64,000 nt of DNA from Ilyonectria destructans (lineage: Eukaryota; Ascomycota; Sordariomycetes; Hypocreales; Nectriaceae). Location of the stretch: assembly GCA_020740775.1 (NCBI GenBank), contig JAHEWK010000004.1, forward strand, positions 3,472,001 through 3,536,000, given 5' to 3'. The position numbers and the translations under genes were made by a program. The notes beneath the pieces are model-generated. The model saw nothing but the letters and a program-made list of their open reading frames with translations, did not search any database and was not told where the DNA came from. Positions 1 through 10,839 of this stretch are shown here, piece after piece (positions within the stretch are counted from its first letter, which is position 1; each line of letters begins with the position of its first letter).

Positions 1-1411
1 CGGCAATATGTTGGTGCGTAGCGGCTGCCATGGCGGCGATTGGATCGCAGATGATGATAGTGCCGCCGGCGACAGAGACGAAAATCTGACACATGATGAT
101 GTAGCCGATATTGACGTCGGGCTTGCGGAAGTTGATCATCAGAGCCAATCCAAAGATGCTCAGAGGAACAGCCATGTAGAGAGTTACAGGCTTGACACGG
201 CCAGTGTAGCGGACAAGCACACCTACAGCGATGGCTGTCAAGGAGGAGCCCATACTGTAAGTCTGGGCGACGTAGCTGGCCTTCGTAACATCGAGGTTAT
301 TGACAACCTGCAAGAAAGAGGTAAAGTAGCTCATCCAGCAGTAGTAACTGATAAAGAGCGTCGCGCCGAGAATACAGGCACCAAAGACGGTGCGATCCAG
401 GAGTAGAGAATAGGGAATAAAAGTAATGGGAGCGAAGAATTTCTCCCAGAGAGCAAATGCAACAATAACAACAAAGCCAACAACAAGTAGGGCGATAATA
501 ACAGGGGCACGCCATCCTTCAGCTTGAAAGTAGTAGATGTTAAAGGGCAGGAGAAATAGAGCAAGACCAGCAGATAGCAAAAAGAGACCAATGGCATCAA
601 ACTCGCGGCAGTAGTAGATGAAAGACTCCAAGGCTGTCCTTTGACTGTTAGACTCGGGGATAAGGCCCTGATTCTTGGCCTTCTTAAAATTGTATACAAA
701 AAGGCCATAGAGCGGAAGGGTGAATACAGGCACAAGGATGCAGAAGGTCCCAAAGCCCCAACGCCAGCCGGGTCCATTGAGAAAGGCTTCAGAGATTGGT
801 CCAGCCAACCAGATGGTTATAAGATTAGGCGAAGCGGAAAAGGCGGTCATCATAGCTCGGTTTCGCAGCGAAGATGTATCGGCGACGAAGACGCTGACAC
901 AGTATAGAATGGCGTTGTTCCCGACGGTATAGAAGACTTGGGCGGCAGCGTACGTCTCAACATTGTTGCAGGCAGCCATCATGATCAAACCGATAGTCGC
1001 AAAGAAGACTGAGAGCAGATATCCTTGGGGCCGGCCGAAGACGTCGAGGATCTTGGCGAGGCTGAGTTGGAAGACGCCCCCGATGATGTTACTAAAGATG
1101 CTGACGGTCGGAGTGAGCGAGTGCGCGGCGAAGGCAGACGTGACAAAGGGAGTGATGGATCCCATGGCGCCTTGTTGCATGGTCTCGACGAAGTAGATGA
1201 TGAAGATCATGGCGTAGGCGGCGATAAGGGAGCGGGTCGTCCAAACTGAAGTAACGGCCTCGATGTTCTGGACACCGGCCTGGGCATCTCGGTCGATAGT
1301 CTCATCGCCGTCGGAGCTTGGGCTGTCCTTGACGACGACGCCAGCCTCCTTTTCAGCGTCGGCGTCGGCGTCGGCGTGCGGCGTCGCAGGCTGGTGTTGG
1401 ACCTCGCTCAT
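1..1411 (-). CDS. Siderophore-iron MFS transporter (3' end cut off by window)
   Basis: Plasma-membrane or vesicle carrier predicted to import ferric siderophores by proton symport. One uninterrupted frame runs from an ATG at 1411 (start MSEVQHQP) to the window edge, about 470 residues, with no intron. After a hydrophilic N-terminus come alternating hydrophobic helices including AYAMIFIIYFVETMQQG and the loop DVFGRPQGYLLS. This pattern matches the fungal ARN/SIT/Mir family, whose members are about 580-620 residues, so roughly the last 120 are missing. A six-base repeat (gtcggc, about 1358-1377) encodes an Asp-Ala repeat in the N-terminal tail. GATA sites upstream fit iron-dependent repression. 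The family call is firm; the siderophore transported cannot be read from sequence. Confidence 0.85.
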   Translation of the reverse strand, partial: MSEVQHQPATPHADADADAEKEAGVVVKDSPSSDGDETIDRDAQAGVQNIEAVTSVWTTRSLIAAYAMIFIIYFVETMQQGAMGSITPFVTSAFAAHSLTPTVSIFSNIIGGVFQLSLAKILDVFGRPQGYLLSVFFATIGLIMMAACNNVETYAAAQVFYTVGNNAILYCVSVFVADTSSLRNRAMMTAFSASPNLITIWLAGPISEAFLNGPGWRWGFGTFCILVPVFTLPLYGLFVYNFKKAKNQGLIPESNSQRTALESFIYYCREFDAIGLFLLSAGLALFLLPFNIYYFQAEGWRAPVIIALLVVGFVVIVAFALWEKFFAPITFIPYSLLLDRTVFGACILGATLFISYYCWMSYFTSFLQVVNNLDVTKASYVAQTYSMGSSLTAIAVGVLVRYTGRVKPVTLYMAVPLSIFGLALMINFRKPDVNIGYIIMCQIFVSVAGGTIIICDPIAAMAAATHQHIA

Positions 1412-1591
1412 TGTGTTTGACGGCTTGGGAGAGTTGAATAGAGAGACCAAAACACGGGAGCGGCTGAGGAGGGAGAGAACGAATGCACAGAGAGTTGAGA
1501 CGGTCGGTGGGAAACTGACTTAATTATACGCACCTCGCTCAAACGAATGTGGGCCGACCAACAACCAACAGTCAACCAACACACAAACACC

Positions 1592-1908
1592 AGATAACCA
1601 ATAAATCTACAGCGATCTCCCGAAAACTAGCTCAACTCTGGCCCCCATGGGTTCGCATTGGATAATGTGCGAACTTGTGGACCGCAGGGGCGTCGAGCTG
1701 GCCCACATGGTTTTGATGCGCTGGATCGCACGCCGGCTGCGTGAGAAGATAAAAACGGACACGTGTTGGTCGGGATTAGAGCTAATTACTACCGAATAGG
1801 TAAAAGGGTCAACAGTATGTGGTAAACCTGGGTCAAAGTCGTTGAGATCAAGGTGGCAGTTCATAATAGGGCAGCGTTGTTTGATGGCCATTCCAGCCAA
1901 TGTTATCT
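1592..1908 (-). promoter_or_regulatory. GATA sites upstream of siderophore transporter
   Basis: Three AGATAA/TTATCT motifs lie upstream of the transporter start: AGATAA at 1592-1597 and 1747-1752, and TTATCT at 1903-1908. Fungal siderophore genes are commonly repressed by SreA/Sre-type GATA factors. The sites do not extend to the full ATCWGATAA consensus, so the assignment is tentative. Confidence 0.35.
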
Positions 1909-3493
1909 CTAACTAACCCAAGACGGAAGGCCTTTCAGCTATCATTGCCGTCAAAGGCCATAGAATCTTCCCATATGAATAATACACGAGGAACTTTACG
2001 AACATTTACTTTGGTTGAACTGCGCGAGTTGGATTGCGTGCAGGGGTTAGCTCGCAAATGCGGGTTGAAAACCTGACCAATGGTAACGGCCTCAAATCTT
2101 CTCATCCATCGGGGGTTCGCACTCGCGTGGGTAGGCCGCGGGCGCCAGGGGTCAGTCTTATGTCCCTATTGAGCCGTTGTAATCTGGACGAGTTTTCAAA
2201 CTGACAGGGTGCCATGGAGCTGAGACGATTCTGGCATGATGGTCTGCCATCCGAACCTGGCTGGAGGAGCCACATCGTGCATGTATTATGTGTAGCGAGC
2301 GAGAGCCGCAGGCCAAGACTTTTAAGGCACGCCCAATGCGCTTTCGCGAGCATCACTCGGCGCTACACGCGGAACAAGGACGAATAAGCATGGAAGTACT
2401 CCCAGCTGTGTACTTGGCATAGAGTATACTATGGCGGTGCTTGGAACGCAGGGGGATTTTAATGACAGTTGCACCTTATGCAACGAGCTAAGACACTACT
2501 TAGGATTTTAGCTCCATTGTGGGATATTCTTTTTCCCTTCTCCAATCCCAAATACGTGTTCTATCGTGCCTTATCCTGTCACCGAACCAATTGCATCAGC
2601 TCTTATTGATATCTTCGCCTTCCTCTTGGTTTAATGCACTTACAAACACTACACGTAATTGTTTTTTAGGTTGTAGATTTACACTTGATATATAATGTCT
2701 AGCTTAACACAGCTATGATGTACCTATATTTCTGATTAACTCGAAGTTAAGATATTCTGATCAAAAGTGTTCGACAGCAGAAGGTGCTTATTACTACAAA
2801 CTATATGGAGAAGACAGATACAGGCAATGCCAGTAGTAGACAAGGGAGTACGACCAAAAAGCCAGTTTGCCGCCTTTCTTTAGCCCGCGGGCGACTTCTG
2901 GCATCCATTTGGAGCGGTCATGAAAGTAGAAGACGTCATAAAGTCGACTTGATGGTCCTGGAGAAAGGACATATCTTCAGCTTGCCTTTCATAGGGGATA
3001 ATCTTATCTCCCTTTAAGGTTTGTTGAAGGGGCTATCAATGCAACTTGGTTATCTGAGTCTACAATTTGCAATCGCCAGACATGACCCAGGTGGCTTGCT
3101 TCATGTCTCAGATTAAGTCCAACAGGAATCAGTCAGATCCCGCTAACAGGCCATGCAGAACCATTGTTACAATTCGGTGAAACAAGATTAGCTGAACGCC
3201 CCTTATCCATCGAGAGACATCTATTTTCAGAGGAGAAATCCACCTTGCCAGTGTCTCGGTGTTTAGGTGGAGATCTGCAGAGTTCCGGCTGACACATGCT
3301 TGGCCAGCTTAGCCAGTACCAAAAGAGTATTTCCGTTCCTTCCCGTAGAGCAATTGACTTATTCATGTCATTGACACTTTTAGATACTGGCCGCCTATCT
3401 AAAACAGAAAAGCTCAATACTAATAACGCCCGGGTAAGAATGGTTTTGCAGCACCCGGACCATAGGGCAGTGAGACTCTGTCGAAAGATCAAC
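1909..3493. other. Intergenic, no supported gene
   Basis: Only short ORFs without recognisable domains occur here, on both strands. An AT-rich stretch lies at about 2530-2760. The ORFs at 2102-2356 and 3133-3495 (minus) have composition like random frames. I see no RNA gene or intact transposon. Confidence 0.5.
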
Positions 3494-4188
3494 ATGGACG
3501 ACCAGATAATAATCTATTCCTCTCCAATCTCTGATTGCTCTGCTCCCCTTCGTAGAGCGTTGAACCTGAAGGAGCTTTCGTATCAGATAATTGTGTTAGT
3601 CTGAACCAACATCACCATTGCGATTCAGAGTACCTCGGCCTCAACCCCGCAAAGAGAGTGCCGACTCTGGTCATTCATTCGAGTCGCCATCAAAAACAAA
3701 CAGAGTCTCACAGTGCTGATTCAATCTATTGCCGCCTTGGAATACCTCAGTGAGGTATTCCCGACCACTCGCCAACTGCTCCCGTCGATAGGTCAGTTAG
3801 AAATCCGGGCTCAAGTACGCACGCTCGTAGGCATTGTGGCAACGGACGTTCATCCTCTTACTACGCATCGAGCGGGGAAAGAGACACCCATCCGCTTTCT
3901 ATGCTCGAATCCTGGATCGCCAACACCACTGGTAATCGTGAGTGGGACACATACTGAATTACCCAAGGCTTGTCAGCAGATGAGAGGGTGTGGCAGGACA
4001 CAGCTGGTGAGTTATCGTTTGCGACAATGTTACCTCGGCAGATGTCTGTTTCCTGCCTGAGCTTTTGGACTGCGGAGAGGCTGGGCGTCTACTTGGACGA
4101 GTACCTCACAATTACCAGGATATATCAAACCCTCAGTGCAATCCTCCATATTGCGAGTGCTCGACAAGACCCTTCGTCGGAGCTTTAG
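3494..4188 (+). pseudogene. Decayed maleylacetoacetate isomerase / zeta-class GST
   Basis: Pieces of a zeta glutathione transferase (maleylacetoacetate isomerase, Tyr/Phe catabolism) are spread over different frames. N-terminal thioredoxin-fold piece: frame 2 from 3494 (MDDQIIIYSSPISD, then RRALNLKELSYQ). Next piece: frame 1 from 3628 (EYLGLNPAKRVPTLVI). Then frame 2 again at about 3701-3840 (LTVLIQSIAALEYLSEVFP). C-terminal pieces: WQDTAGELSF and FWTAERLGVYLDEYLTI in frame 1, ending at 4188, with the conserved VTSADVC core in yet another frame. Between them the expected helix (a QHW-type segment) is broken by stops. The repeated frame changes cannot all be introns, so this is a pseudogene. 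Confidence 0.75.
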
Positions 4189-4237
4189 GATTGGGTAGGA
4201 TGATCATGGCTTTCACCTCCAGAGTATAGCATTTTCA

Positions 4238-4309
4238 GTGATTAAATTGATACTTATATCAGATCCTCACATGTAATTGAAAAGATTACGAGTATACAAT
4301 TTTAATCAC
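4238..4309. repeat. Imperfect inverted repeat, AT-rich
   Basis: Left arm 4238-4253 starts GTGATTAAATTG; right arm 4292-4309 is its near reverse complement and ends TTTTAATCAC. About 40 bases separate the arms. It lies just downstream of the GST pseudogene and could be a hairpin or the remains of a small terminal-inverted-repeat element. Confidence 0.4.
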
Positions 4310-5126
4310 TTATTTATTTCATTTTCGTATGCGTTTTAGTCGCTTACGAACTATGTTACTCTATCTATCTTGTTATTTATGCCTCTTATATTGTTAGCGG
4401 CTCCATCATCTGTGTGTGTATAGGGTAGGTGCCATGGTGCTCCGCTGGATTGAAACCTTCCCTCTATAGTTATAAAAGTGGTAGTATCTGTTAAGGTATG
4501 TAAATAAGGCTAGCTGCAGGCCAGAGTCGCTTAGTCTCATTATCCTCTGATCTTGTGACTAGGTCTGTTTGTTATAGCAAGACCTTGAAAAATCAAATTA
4601 CAAACTGTAGCCTTGTTCCCATGTGCGTTGAGATGGAACGCCAAAGAGACCGCAGACTCCGCCTCCACACCGCAAGCAGCCCTTCATCTAGTAGGCGACT
4701 GTAAGCTTTAGTATGTAGTAGAAGGGGGGGTGCTTATTGTGGGCCATGAGAGGATCGACAGGCGGAGACAATGAGTGACACTCCCTCGACCAATCTACTG
4801 GGTATAGCTCCGCCTACCACTACTGTTCCACGTCGGAAATCCGGGTAAGCCTATGGAAAGAAGATATATAACCTCAAGTTATTACGAGACAGGGGCCAAA
4901 CGGCACCCACGCGAAGAGATGGCCCGCAACATCTACAGATGCAGAGGTACGGGTCCCGCTTTTCAACGAGGAGACACATGAATCAGACTCGTACATTGTA
5001 CAGAACAAGTGTCTGCATGTCTGGGCAACTCATCAACAGTAATGGTAATAGACAAGAGGAAATTCTTCAACACCCGGGGCATGTTTCTAATTGATTCTCA
5101 TAACCCGATGCCTAGCTTGTATTCTC
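4310..5126. other. Intergenic, nothing recognised
   Basis: Moderately AT-rich sequence between the GST pseudogene and the first dioxygenase. No coding or RNA signal can be supported. The right part includes the 3' untranslated region of the dioxygenase ending at 5127. Confidence 0.5.
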
Positions 5127-6073
5127 TTAGATAAGGTCTCCTGGGATGTACTTGGTATAATCTCCCTTAGCCTTGAGCCACTCAATAGGATCCATCTGCT
5201 CCACGAAGCCGCCGTAGGGGCGGCTGACATAGTACCCGAGTACTCTGGCCACGTCCTCGGGATAGCTTTCAATGACTTCCCGTGGAATAGCCAGGTATTG
5301 ATTCTCATCCTGTCGACACCACCCAGGGGTCATGAAAGCCGCGAGGAGGAGGCGGTACTCATCAGTGGTAGAGTTGTGTCCTGCACCATGGTAGGTCGAG
5401 CCCAACCTGTTTCGGACATTAGAAAACGATAAGCTTCATAAATCTAGATTCTCTCTTACCACATCAGAGCATCACCTCTTTCGAGCTCGGCAGGAGTGGC
5501 CTCATCCATCGTTGGCTTCCTCTCATCATCCCACTTGTGAGAAAAAGGGACGACATTTGTAGCGCCATTCGCCTTGTGGGATTTTGTGCACGCAAACATG
5601 ATACCCAACTCCGTCTCGTATTTGGCTGGGTGTCGAGTATGATGACATTGATCATCGCGGTGAAGTCCCTGGGCTTTGGATCCAGGACCCAACCAGAAGG
5701 CCATGGAATTGGTGAGCTGAGGAAGGCTGGTTGATGTGGTTTCTTCAGAGCCCCAGTATGTAGTAGAGCTTTTGGTGAGTAGAAGATGGGCAACCTTTTG
5801 GTAGAGAGGGGTCATCAAAAGATCGCAGGCAAAGGTCTTGCTTTTTCCTGCCAGGCCAGTGACACGACGGCTGTTTTCAGAAAAAGTGACACCGACGTGC
5901 TTTTGGGAATGCAAATGGGGTTGAATCTCGTCCCACACCTTGTCTAGCTTTGCTAGATCAGCCAGCTTCTCGACAATAATGCCGCCGTCCTCATGAATGA
6001 TTTGCAGAACCTCTTCTGGGGAGGTGCTTGCTGGAACGCGTCTCAAAGAGGGCACGGTCGTCTGAGAGGGCAT
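5127..6073 (-). CDS. Phytanoyl-CoA dioxygenase-like (FtmOx1-type) enzyme, 297 aa
   Basis: Non-haem Fe(II)/2-oxoglutarate oxygenase predicted to hydroxylate, desaturate or epoxidise a small molecule. Exons 6073-5460 and 5406-5127; the 53-nt intron (GTAAGAG...AACAG) splits the Trp codon of GDALMW. Iron ligands are His138 and Asp140 (GLHRDDQCHH) and His211 (LGSTYHGAGHN), followed by the family's QDENQYLAIPREV segment. I chose the ATG at 6073 (MPSQTTVPS); an upstream in-frame start at 6244 would add residues unlike the family. Length is normal for fungal FtmOx1/AsqJ-like tailoring oxygenases. It sits head-to-head with a paralogue starting at 6538. Substrate unknown. Confidence 0.85.
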
Positions 6074-6537
6074 GATGAAATTGTCAATGGAAGTCTTTGA
6101 CAGGTAATGTGCCTTAATAGAATGGTTGAATGAGATAGATCTTGGCCTCCATGCTAATTTAGAGTAATTATATGAGTGCCATGAGAGGTTTATGAAAGAC
6201 AAATACACCCTAGTCAGAGGCATGGGAAGGAATCGATGTTGCATCTGACTACTCCTTTTGGCTAAAGGTAACGGCTAACCCAATTGGGTAAATGTTTCCT
6301 TCATACAGCGATCAGTACCGATTTCATTTCTTTTTCCCATTTCCCACTTCCCGAAGACTGAACATTTGCAAATACAATTAAATATAACCTACAATACTCT
6401 CTCAAGCAATATGTGCACGAGATCAACTCAAGCAAGTTGTTGCCAGCTCCATCCATAAATACTAAATCATTTGGTTAGCCGGAAATAGTCACCCGCGCAG
6501 CCATCATTTCTTCCATCAGCCTTGGCCCGATACAATC
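6074..6537. promoter_or_regulatory. Shared bidirectional promoter of the two dioxygenases
   Basis: 464 bases separate the two divergent starts. CGGCTAACC occurs at 6272-6280 and its exact reverse complement GGTTAGCCG at 6473-6481, so the motif is present in opposite orientations on either side of the region. The left copy overlaps a perfect 12-base palindrome ACCCAATTGGGT (6278-6289). A CGG-containing motif used twice is what a Zn2Cys6 regulator site could look like; this is inference. Confidence 0.45.
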
Positions 6538-7717
6538 ATGCCCAATCCTCTCCATCAAAAGCAGAATCCCGAGGTGGTGGAGCTACCCGTAACTGCTCCC
6601 GTCGACGATGTAGTCAAAACCATTCGTCGCGATGGTGGGGTCATCATCAAGAATTTCATTTCGCCTCAGCAGGTCGACCAGATCAACAAAGAAGTTGAGC
6701 CGTTTTGGCAACAGAAGGGCGTCTACACAGGCTCCCTCTTCAATGCAGAGGATCCGCCGATGAGGTAAATTACGCCCGAACGTACGGCAATGACAATGAA
6801 AATCAACATCAACCCAGAGTTGGGCAAGAAGAAGGCGGGCTAACAAAGGCGTAGTGGTCTCGTGGGCAAGTCGCGCACTGTCGCCCATGACGTTCTCAAC
6901 CACTCTCTGTATCGCGAGGCTGCGAAACAGCTCCTGCGAGATGTCACGTAAGCGATTTCTTTTTGTCCACGCAGAGACGTAAAAGCCAACTGTTCCCAGC
7001 TATCCATGGTGGGGTGATTCCCGAAGCATTTGCGTTTCCGATCCCATTCTTGCCGTCTCCCAGGCATTCACGCGAGGCCCGCATACGAAGGGCCAGCCGC
7101 TCCATAGAGATGACACTCCACAGCACTTTGAGCATGTCGAGGGCAGTGGTGATAGTTCGCTCCTCGGAATCTTGGTAGCCGGCACTGTAAGCTCCGCCGC
7201 CCTACGCCACACAGATGCTACGTTGCATACTGACTGGAAATAGCGATGCACGTTTGAGAACGGGGCTACTCAGCTGATTGTTGGCTCTCATCTCTGGAGC
7301 GACGATCGTGGTCCCGCCGACCCAAGCCTCTGTTCGACGGGTGAGCTCCAAGTCGGGGATGCCCTCATCATCATTGGAAGCATCTGGCACGGTGCTGGCC
7401 ACAACATTTCCGACGATCGACGCAACATTTTCTCCATGCACATGGTAAGGGGCACGTATCGTCAGGATGAGAACCAGTTTCTCGCCATTCCACACGAGGT
7501 CGCCAAAACATACGATCCTGAGGTTCAAGCGCTTATAGGGTACTCCGTTAGTCAACCCTACCTTGGATACGTTGACTTCGATGACCCGATCAAGCTACTG
7601 TCCGACAATGCGCAGCTCGCGCAGCATGACCTTCAAGGTGTGATCTTTGAGGGTCCAGGCTCTGAAAACTTTACCGGTCAGAAGCCAACGATTCCAAAGG
7701 CAGTCCCGGCATTGTAA
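6538..7717 (+). CDS. Phytanoyl-CoA dioxygenase-like enzyme, 328 aa (paralogue)
   Basis: Second Fe(II)/2-oxoglutarate oxygenase, divergent from its neighbour. It looks broken at first sight, but splicing restores one frame: exons 6538-6764, 6849-6947, 7000-7186 and 7244-7717, all GT-AG, with a good branch site (GCTAAC) in intron 1. The joined protein contains RRSGLVGKSRTVAHD, GPHTKGQPLHRDDT (His144, Asp146), NGATQLIVGSHLW, GSIWHGAGHN (His220) and QDENQFLAIPHEV, the full set of family motifs in order. The second ligand motif reads HFEHVEG where the neighbour has CHH, suggesting a different substrate. Intron 2 is the least certain boundary. Confidence 0.8.
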
Positions 7718-8176
7718 ATAGCACACATATGCTAGTGTAGGCAGGCAGTGATGGAATATATGCAGATTCTCAAATTTGGCTTTGCGGATTTTTTGTAGGA
7801 AACGTTACAAAGGAAGAAGTCGGGGACGTGAGTTCGGTTGAGAGAGAAGAGAGACAAGTCGTATTGGAATCCTCAGTGTTAGGCCATTGATGAAACAAGA
7901 CACAGTTAACCACCTGTAAGAGATAATCACATGTCGAAATATGGCAGCTACCACAGCGTATTATAGTCTTGACTTTGCTCAGGCATTCGATGCATCCGTC
8001 TGTCTGAATGACTGGATATAAATGATGATATATCTAGCTTGGTATTTGAAGATGTAAAAATATTGGTGATGCATTTATAGTATTTCGACTAATAGAAAAC
8101 AATAATCATGTGTCATTAAACTATCTTCAAACCGACCATTTGTGAATCCATCGCATCAACCTTGCTTGCTCGTGCT
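7718..8176. other. Intergenic, nothing recognised
   Basis: 3' flank of the second dioxygenase followed by AT-rich sequence. No gene, RNA or repeat can be supported. Confidence 0.5.
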
Positions 8177-8614
8177 TCAAACGCTCCAAAAGTTTCCATC
8201 AAATGAACGCCAAATCCAATTCTCCAGTTCCTGGAATTGCTCCGTCGTCGGTTGTCGAGAAACACACAGTTGCTTTTTTATATCCGATGGCTCTTGGCTC
8301 TGCTGGCTAGAGTCTTCTCGCCCTTCATTTTTATCACATGAAGATAGCAGAAGATAATCTCGTTCGCCCTCTGTTACTGCCAAGTACTCTAATAACTTCG
8401 TCCTCCAATTGCCGCCCTTGGTCTCGAGAAGCCCAATGATGGTGTCGAATTTGGATTGTTGCTTTTCTGGAGACAAAGGCTTGAATACTTTGCTGTCATG
8501 GAACCCCTTTTCAGTTGCCTGAAGATGAAGAGATCTTGTTTGGTAAGGTTCAAGGTTCCACAAAGGGGTGTGAACAACAGGAACCTTATGCTCTGAAGCT
8601 TCGAATGAGAGCAT
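8177..8614 (-). CDS. Hypothetical protein, 145 aa
   Basis: Intact ATG-to-stop frame on the minus strand. I do not recognise the product. It is hydrophilic and rich in Glu, Gln, Lys and Ser, with no signal peptide or membrane segment and three Cys without an obvious pattern. It could be a small orphan gene, an exon of a larger gene reaching upstream (a second minus-strand frame lies at 8617-8814), or chance. No splice junction joining the two frames convinced me. Confidence 0.3.
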   Translation of the reverse strand: MLSFEASEHKVPVVHTPLWNLEPYQTRSLHLQATEKGFHDSKVFKPLSPEKQQSKFDTIIGLLETKGGNWRTKLLEYLAVTEGERDYLLLSSCDKNEGREDSSQQSQEPSDIKKQLCVSRQPTTEQFQELENWIWRSFDGNFWSV

Positions 8615-9247
8615 AGCTACTTGAGCTGAGCGCGGAACTGGATGTCAATTGGGGGACACCAAGTCAGCGTAAATAGATCTAGAAGATGGCCTGATTTTAA
8701 GTTTCGCAAGGGTGGAAAATGATGACCTTGGAACCGGCGGCTGCCTGAAAAGCTCAGCGCACGAAAGCCACAAAATCCTAGTCTGCGTCTGACGGAACGT
8801 TCACACGGAAACATTTCCCAGAACTGTATTAAGCGTGTCCCATGTTGGTAGACATCACGGTGCTCCGATGCTAAGCGACCGGCTGTTATCTTTACCTAAT
8901 TGAGGTAGCCTATTCTTTCCCCTTTTTATGTGGCTGTGTCTCGGATACCAACCCAATTATATCAGCTTGGGTGTTGTCAAATTAGGTTCAACTGTCGCAA
9001 TTTTTCCGGATCGACCGGCCTTTCTCATTTGATTGGTTTAAGATGAAGAAACTGGCTGTCATTTACCCCTCACGGTAGTCAACGGGTGATAGCCCTATCT
9101 GGTGTTCTTCTTCCCCCTGCTAACTCTTGTTATTGCTTCTTTTGGACATGTAGGTCGTATTACATAAGTTAATAATTGCCGTTTGGCCCGATGCTACCAC
9201 AGCTGTTGGGTTTCAAGCTTCAATTGTTGCACATGCCAGCTTCCAGC
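8615..9247. other. Upstream region of the aldo-keto reductase
   Basis: Contains pyrimidine-rich tracts (about 8910-8930 and 9100-9150) typical of fungal promoters. No further feature can be supported. Confidence 0.4.
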
Positions 9248-10422
9248 ATGGCCCTCCCAAAGTCATTTTCTATGAGAGTAGCGGACGGAAAGTTCGTTCA
9301 AGTACCCTCTGTTGGATTCGGAACGTTCGCGGCTGGTAATTAAGTTCCTCTGAACCATGCCACTTTACCTCGGCTGACCAGCATCGGCAGAAGATCCAAC
9401 CTGGTGCGCTGACGCCGTTGCCGCCGCCCTGAAGGCTGGGTACAGACATTTAGATACCGCTTGGGAATATGGAGTAGGTTAACACAAGAATATTCACTAT
9501 GTGGTACATGCTTATTTTACTGCAGGTTGATGCTCAGATCAGTAAGGGGATTCGTCAATCTGGAGTTCCTAGATCCGACATCTTCATCACCACGAAATTC
9601 TGGCCCCATTTTGCTGCCCCCGAAAATGTCGGGAAAAGTCTAGATCTGACCTTGAAGTCACTGGAACTCGACTACGTTGACCTCTTTCTCGCACACTTTC
9701 CCGGCTCGATCAAGCCTGCCGGCGATCTTACCCAAGCCAAGAACTTCCTTGGTGCCTCTGCCGAAGATCAGAAAGCCGCAACCGACGACAAGGGGAACTA
9801 TGTACCAAACACCGAACATTGTCCCAAATCAATTGCTGAAATGAATGGCGGTCATGGTAGTTTCGTCCCTACTTGGCTTGCTATGACGGCTCTGGTGAAA
9901 ACTGGCAAATGCCGAGCAGTCGGAGTATCAAACTTCGAAAGAGAGCACCTTGAGGAGATCCTACCGTACGCGTCCCACGATGACGTACCGATCTCTTGCA
10001 ATCAGGTCGAAGCTCATCCCTGGTATCCCAATACCAACCTGTTAGACTTTATGCAGGCGCAAGGAATTCTGGCCACTATCTACAGTCCTTTAGCCCCCAA
10101 GACATTCGTATTCGGGGGCCTTGTCACTGGCGAGCCTTTCAAGCCCCACGGAGTCTTACTAATTGACGAGCCAAGCGTGAAGGAAGTTGCTCGTCGGAAC
10201 AAGATGGATGTTGGCCAAGTTTTACAAAGCTGGGTGGTACAGCGAGGGACAATTCCTTTGGCGAAGAGTCAGAATCCGAAAAGGATTCGGAGCAACTTGA
10301 CTTTGCAAATTCTGTCCGAGGAAGACTTGAAACTACTTGAGTCTATCGCTCTTCCTGGGATGTCTGGGAAATGTGTTGATATTAATATGTTATTTCCTGG
10401 GTTGAAACTGGGCAAGAGATAA
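9248..10422 (+). CDS. Aldo-keto reductase, 358 aa
   Basis: NAD(P)H-dependent reduction of aldehydes or ketones in a TIM barrel. Exons 9248-9335, 9382-9473 and 9526-10422 join in frame. The catalytic tetrad is complete: Asp54 and Tyr59 in HLDTAWEYG, Lys84 in ITTKFW, His117 in FLAHFPG. The C-terminal cofactor part shows PLAKSQNPKRIRSNL, which holds the usual basic/Asn residues for the NADP phosphate. At 358 residues it is longer than a typical AKR (about 320), because of an insert after the catalytic His (roughly 120-165) seen in some fungal AKRs. It lies between the dioxygenase pair and a convergent short-chain dehydrogenase. Substrate unknown. Confidence 0.88.
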
Positions 10423-10839
10423 TAGTATGAACTGCAAATGCAATCTCCGTTTGACTCTTTGACTAGACACTGTTTCAACCTGAAAGTAGATACTTATAGA
10501 CAACGAGAGAGAAAAATATCGCTAGAGAATGCCGTTCAATAATTCACTGCTGCGAAGTGCTTAGAGGTCAGTACCAAGGCTGTTCCTTTGCTTGAAGCCA
10601 GAACCTATCTGGCAATGTGGGCAATTGCATGTAATTCCACCGAGACGTTTTATTTTGACTATTGAACTACTGGTTGCGAAGAACAAGCAAAATAATTGCT
10701 ACAACACTAGATCTTGGCGATATGTTTCAATGTCTCACCGCCGTTGCTGTTAACAGCACAATACCAAATTCGATAAGTTACTAGATAGAAGAGCAACACT
10801 CTATTTCCCTCTCCAAGTGTACCTAAGCTGAATACCATA
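10423..10839. other. Convergent 3' regions
   Basis: Space between the stop codons of the aldo-keto reductase (plus) and short-chain dehydrogenase (minus). AT-rich with no gene. Confidence 0.5.

Noticed and set aside
1607..2356. Minus-strand ORFs of 97 and 84 codons upstream of the siderophore transporter
   Set aside because: No domain, signal peptide or splice context; lengths are within chance for this base composition.
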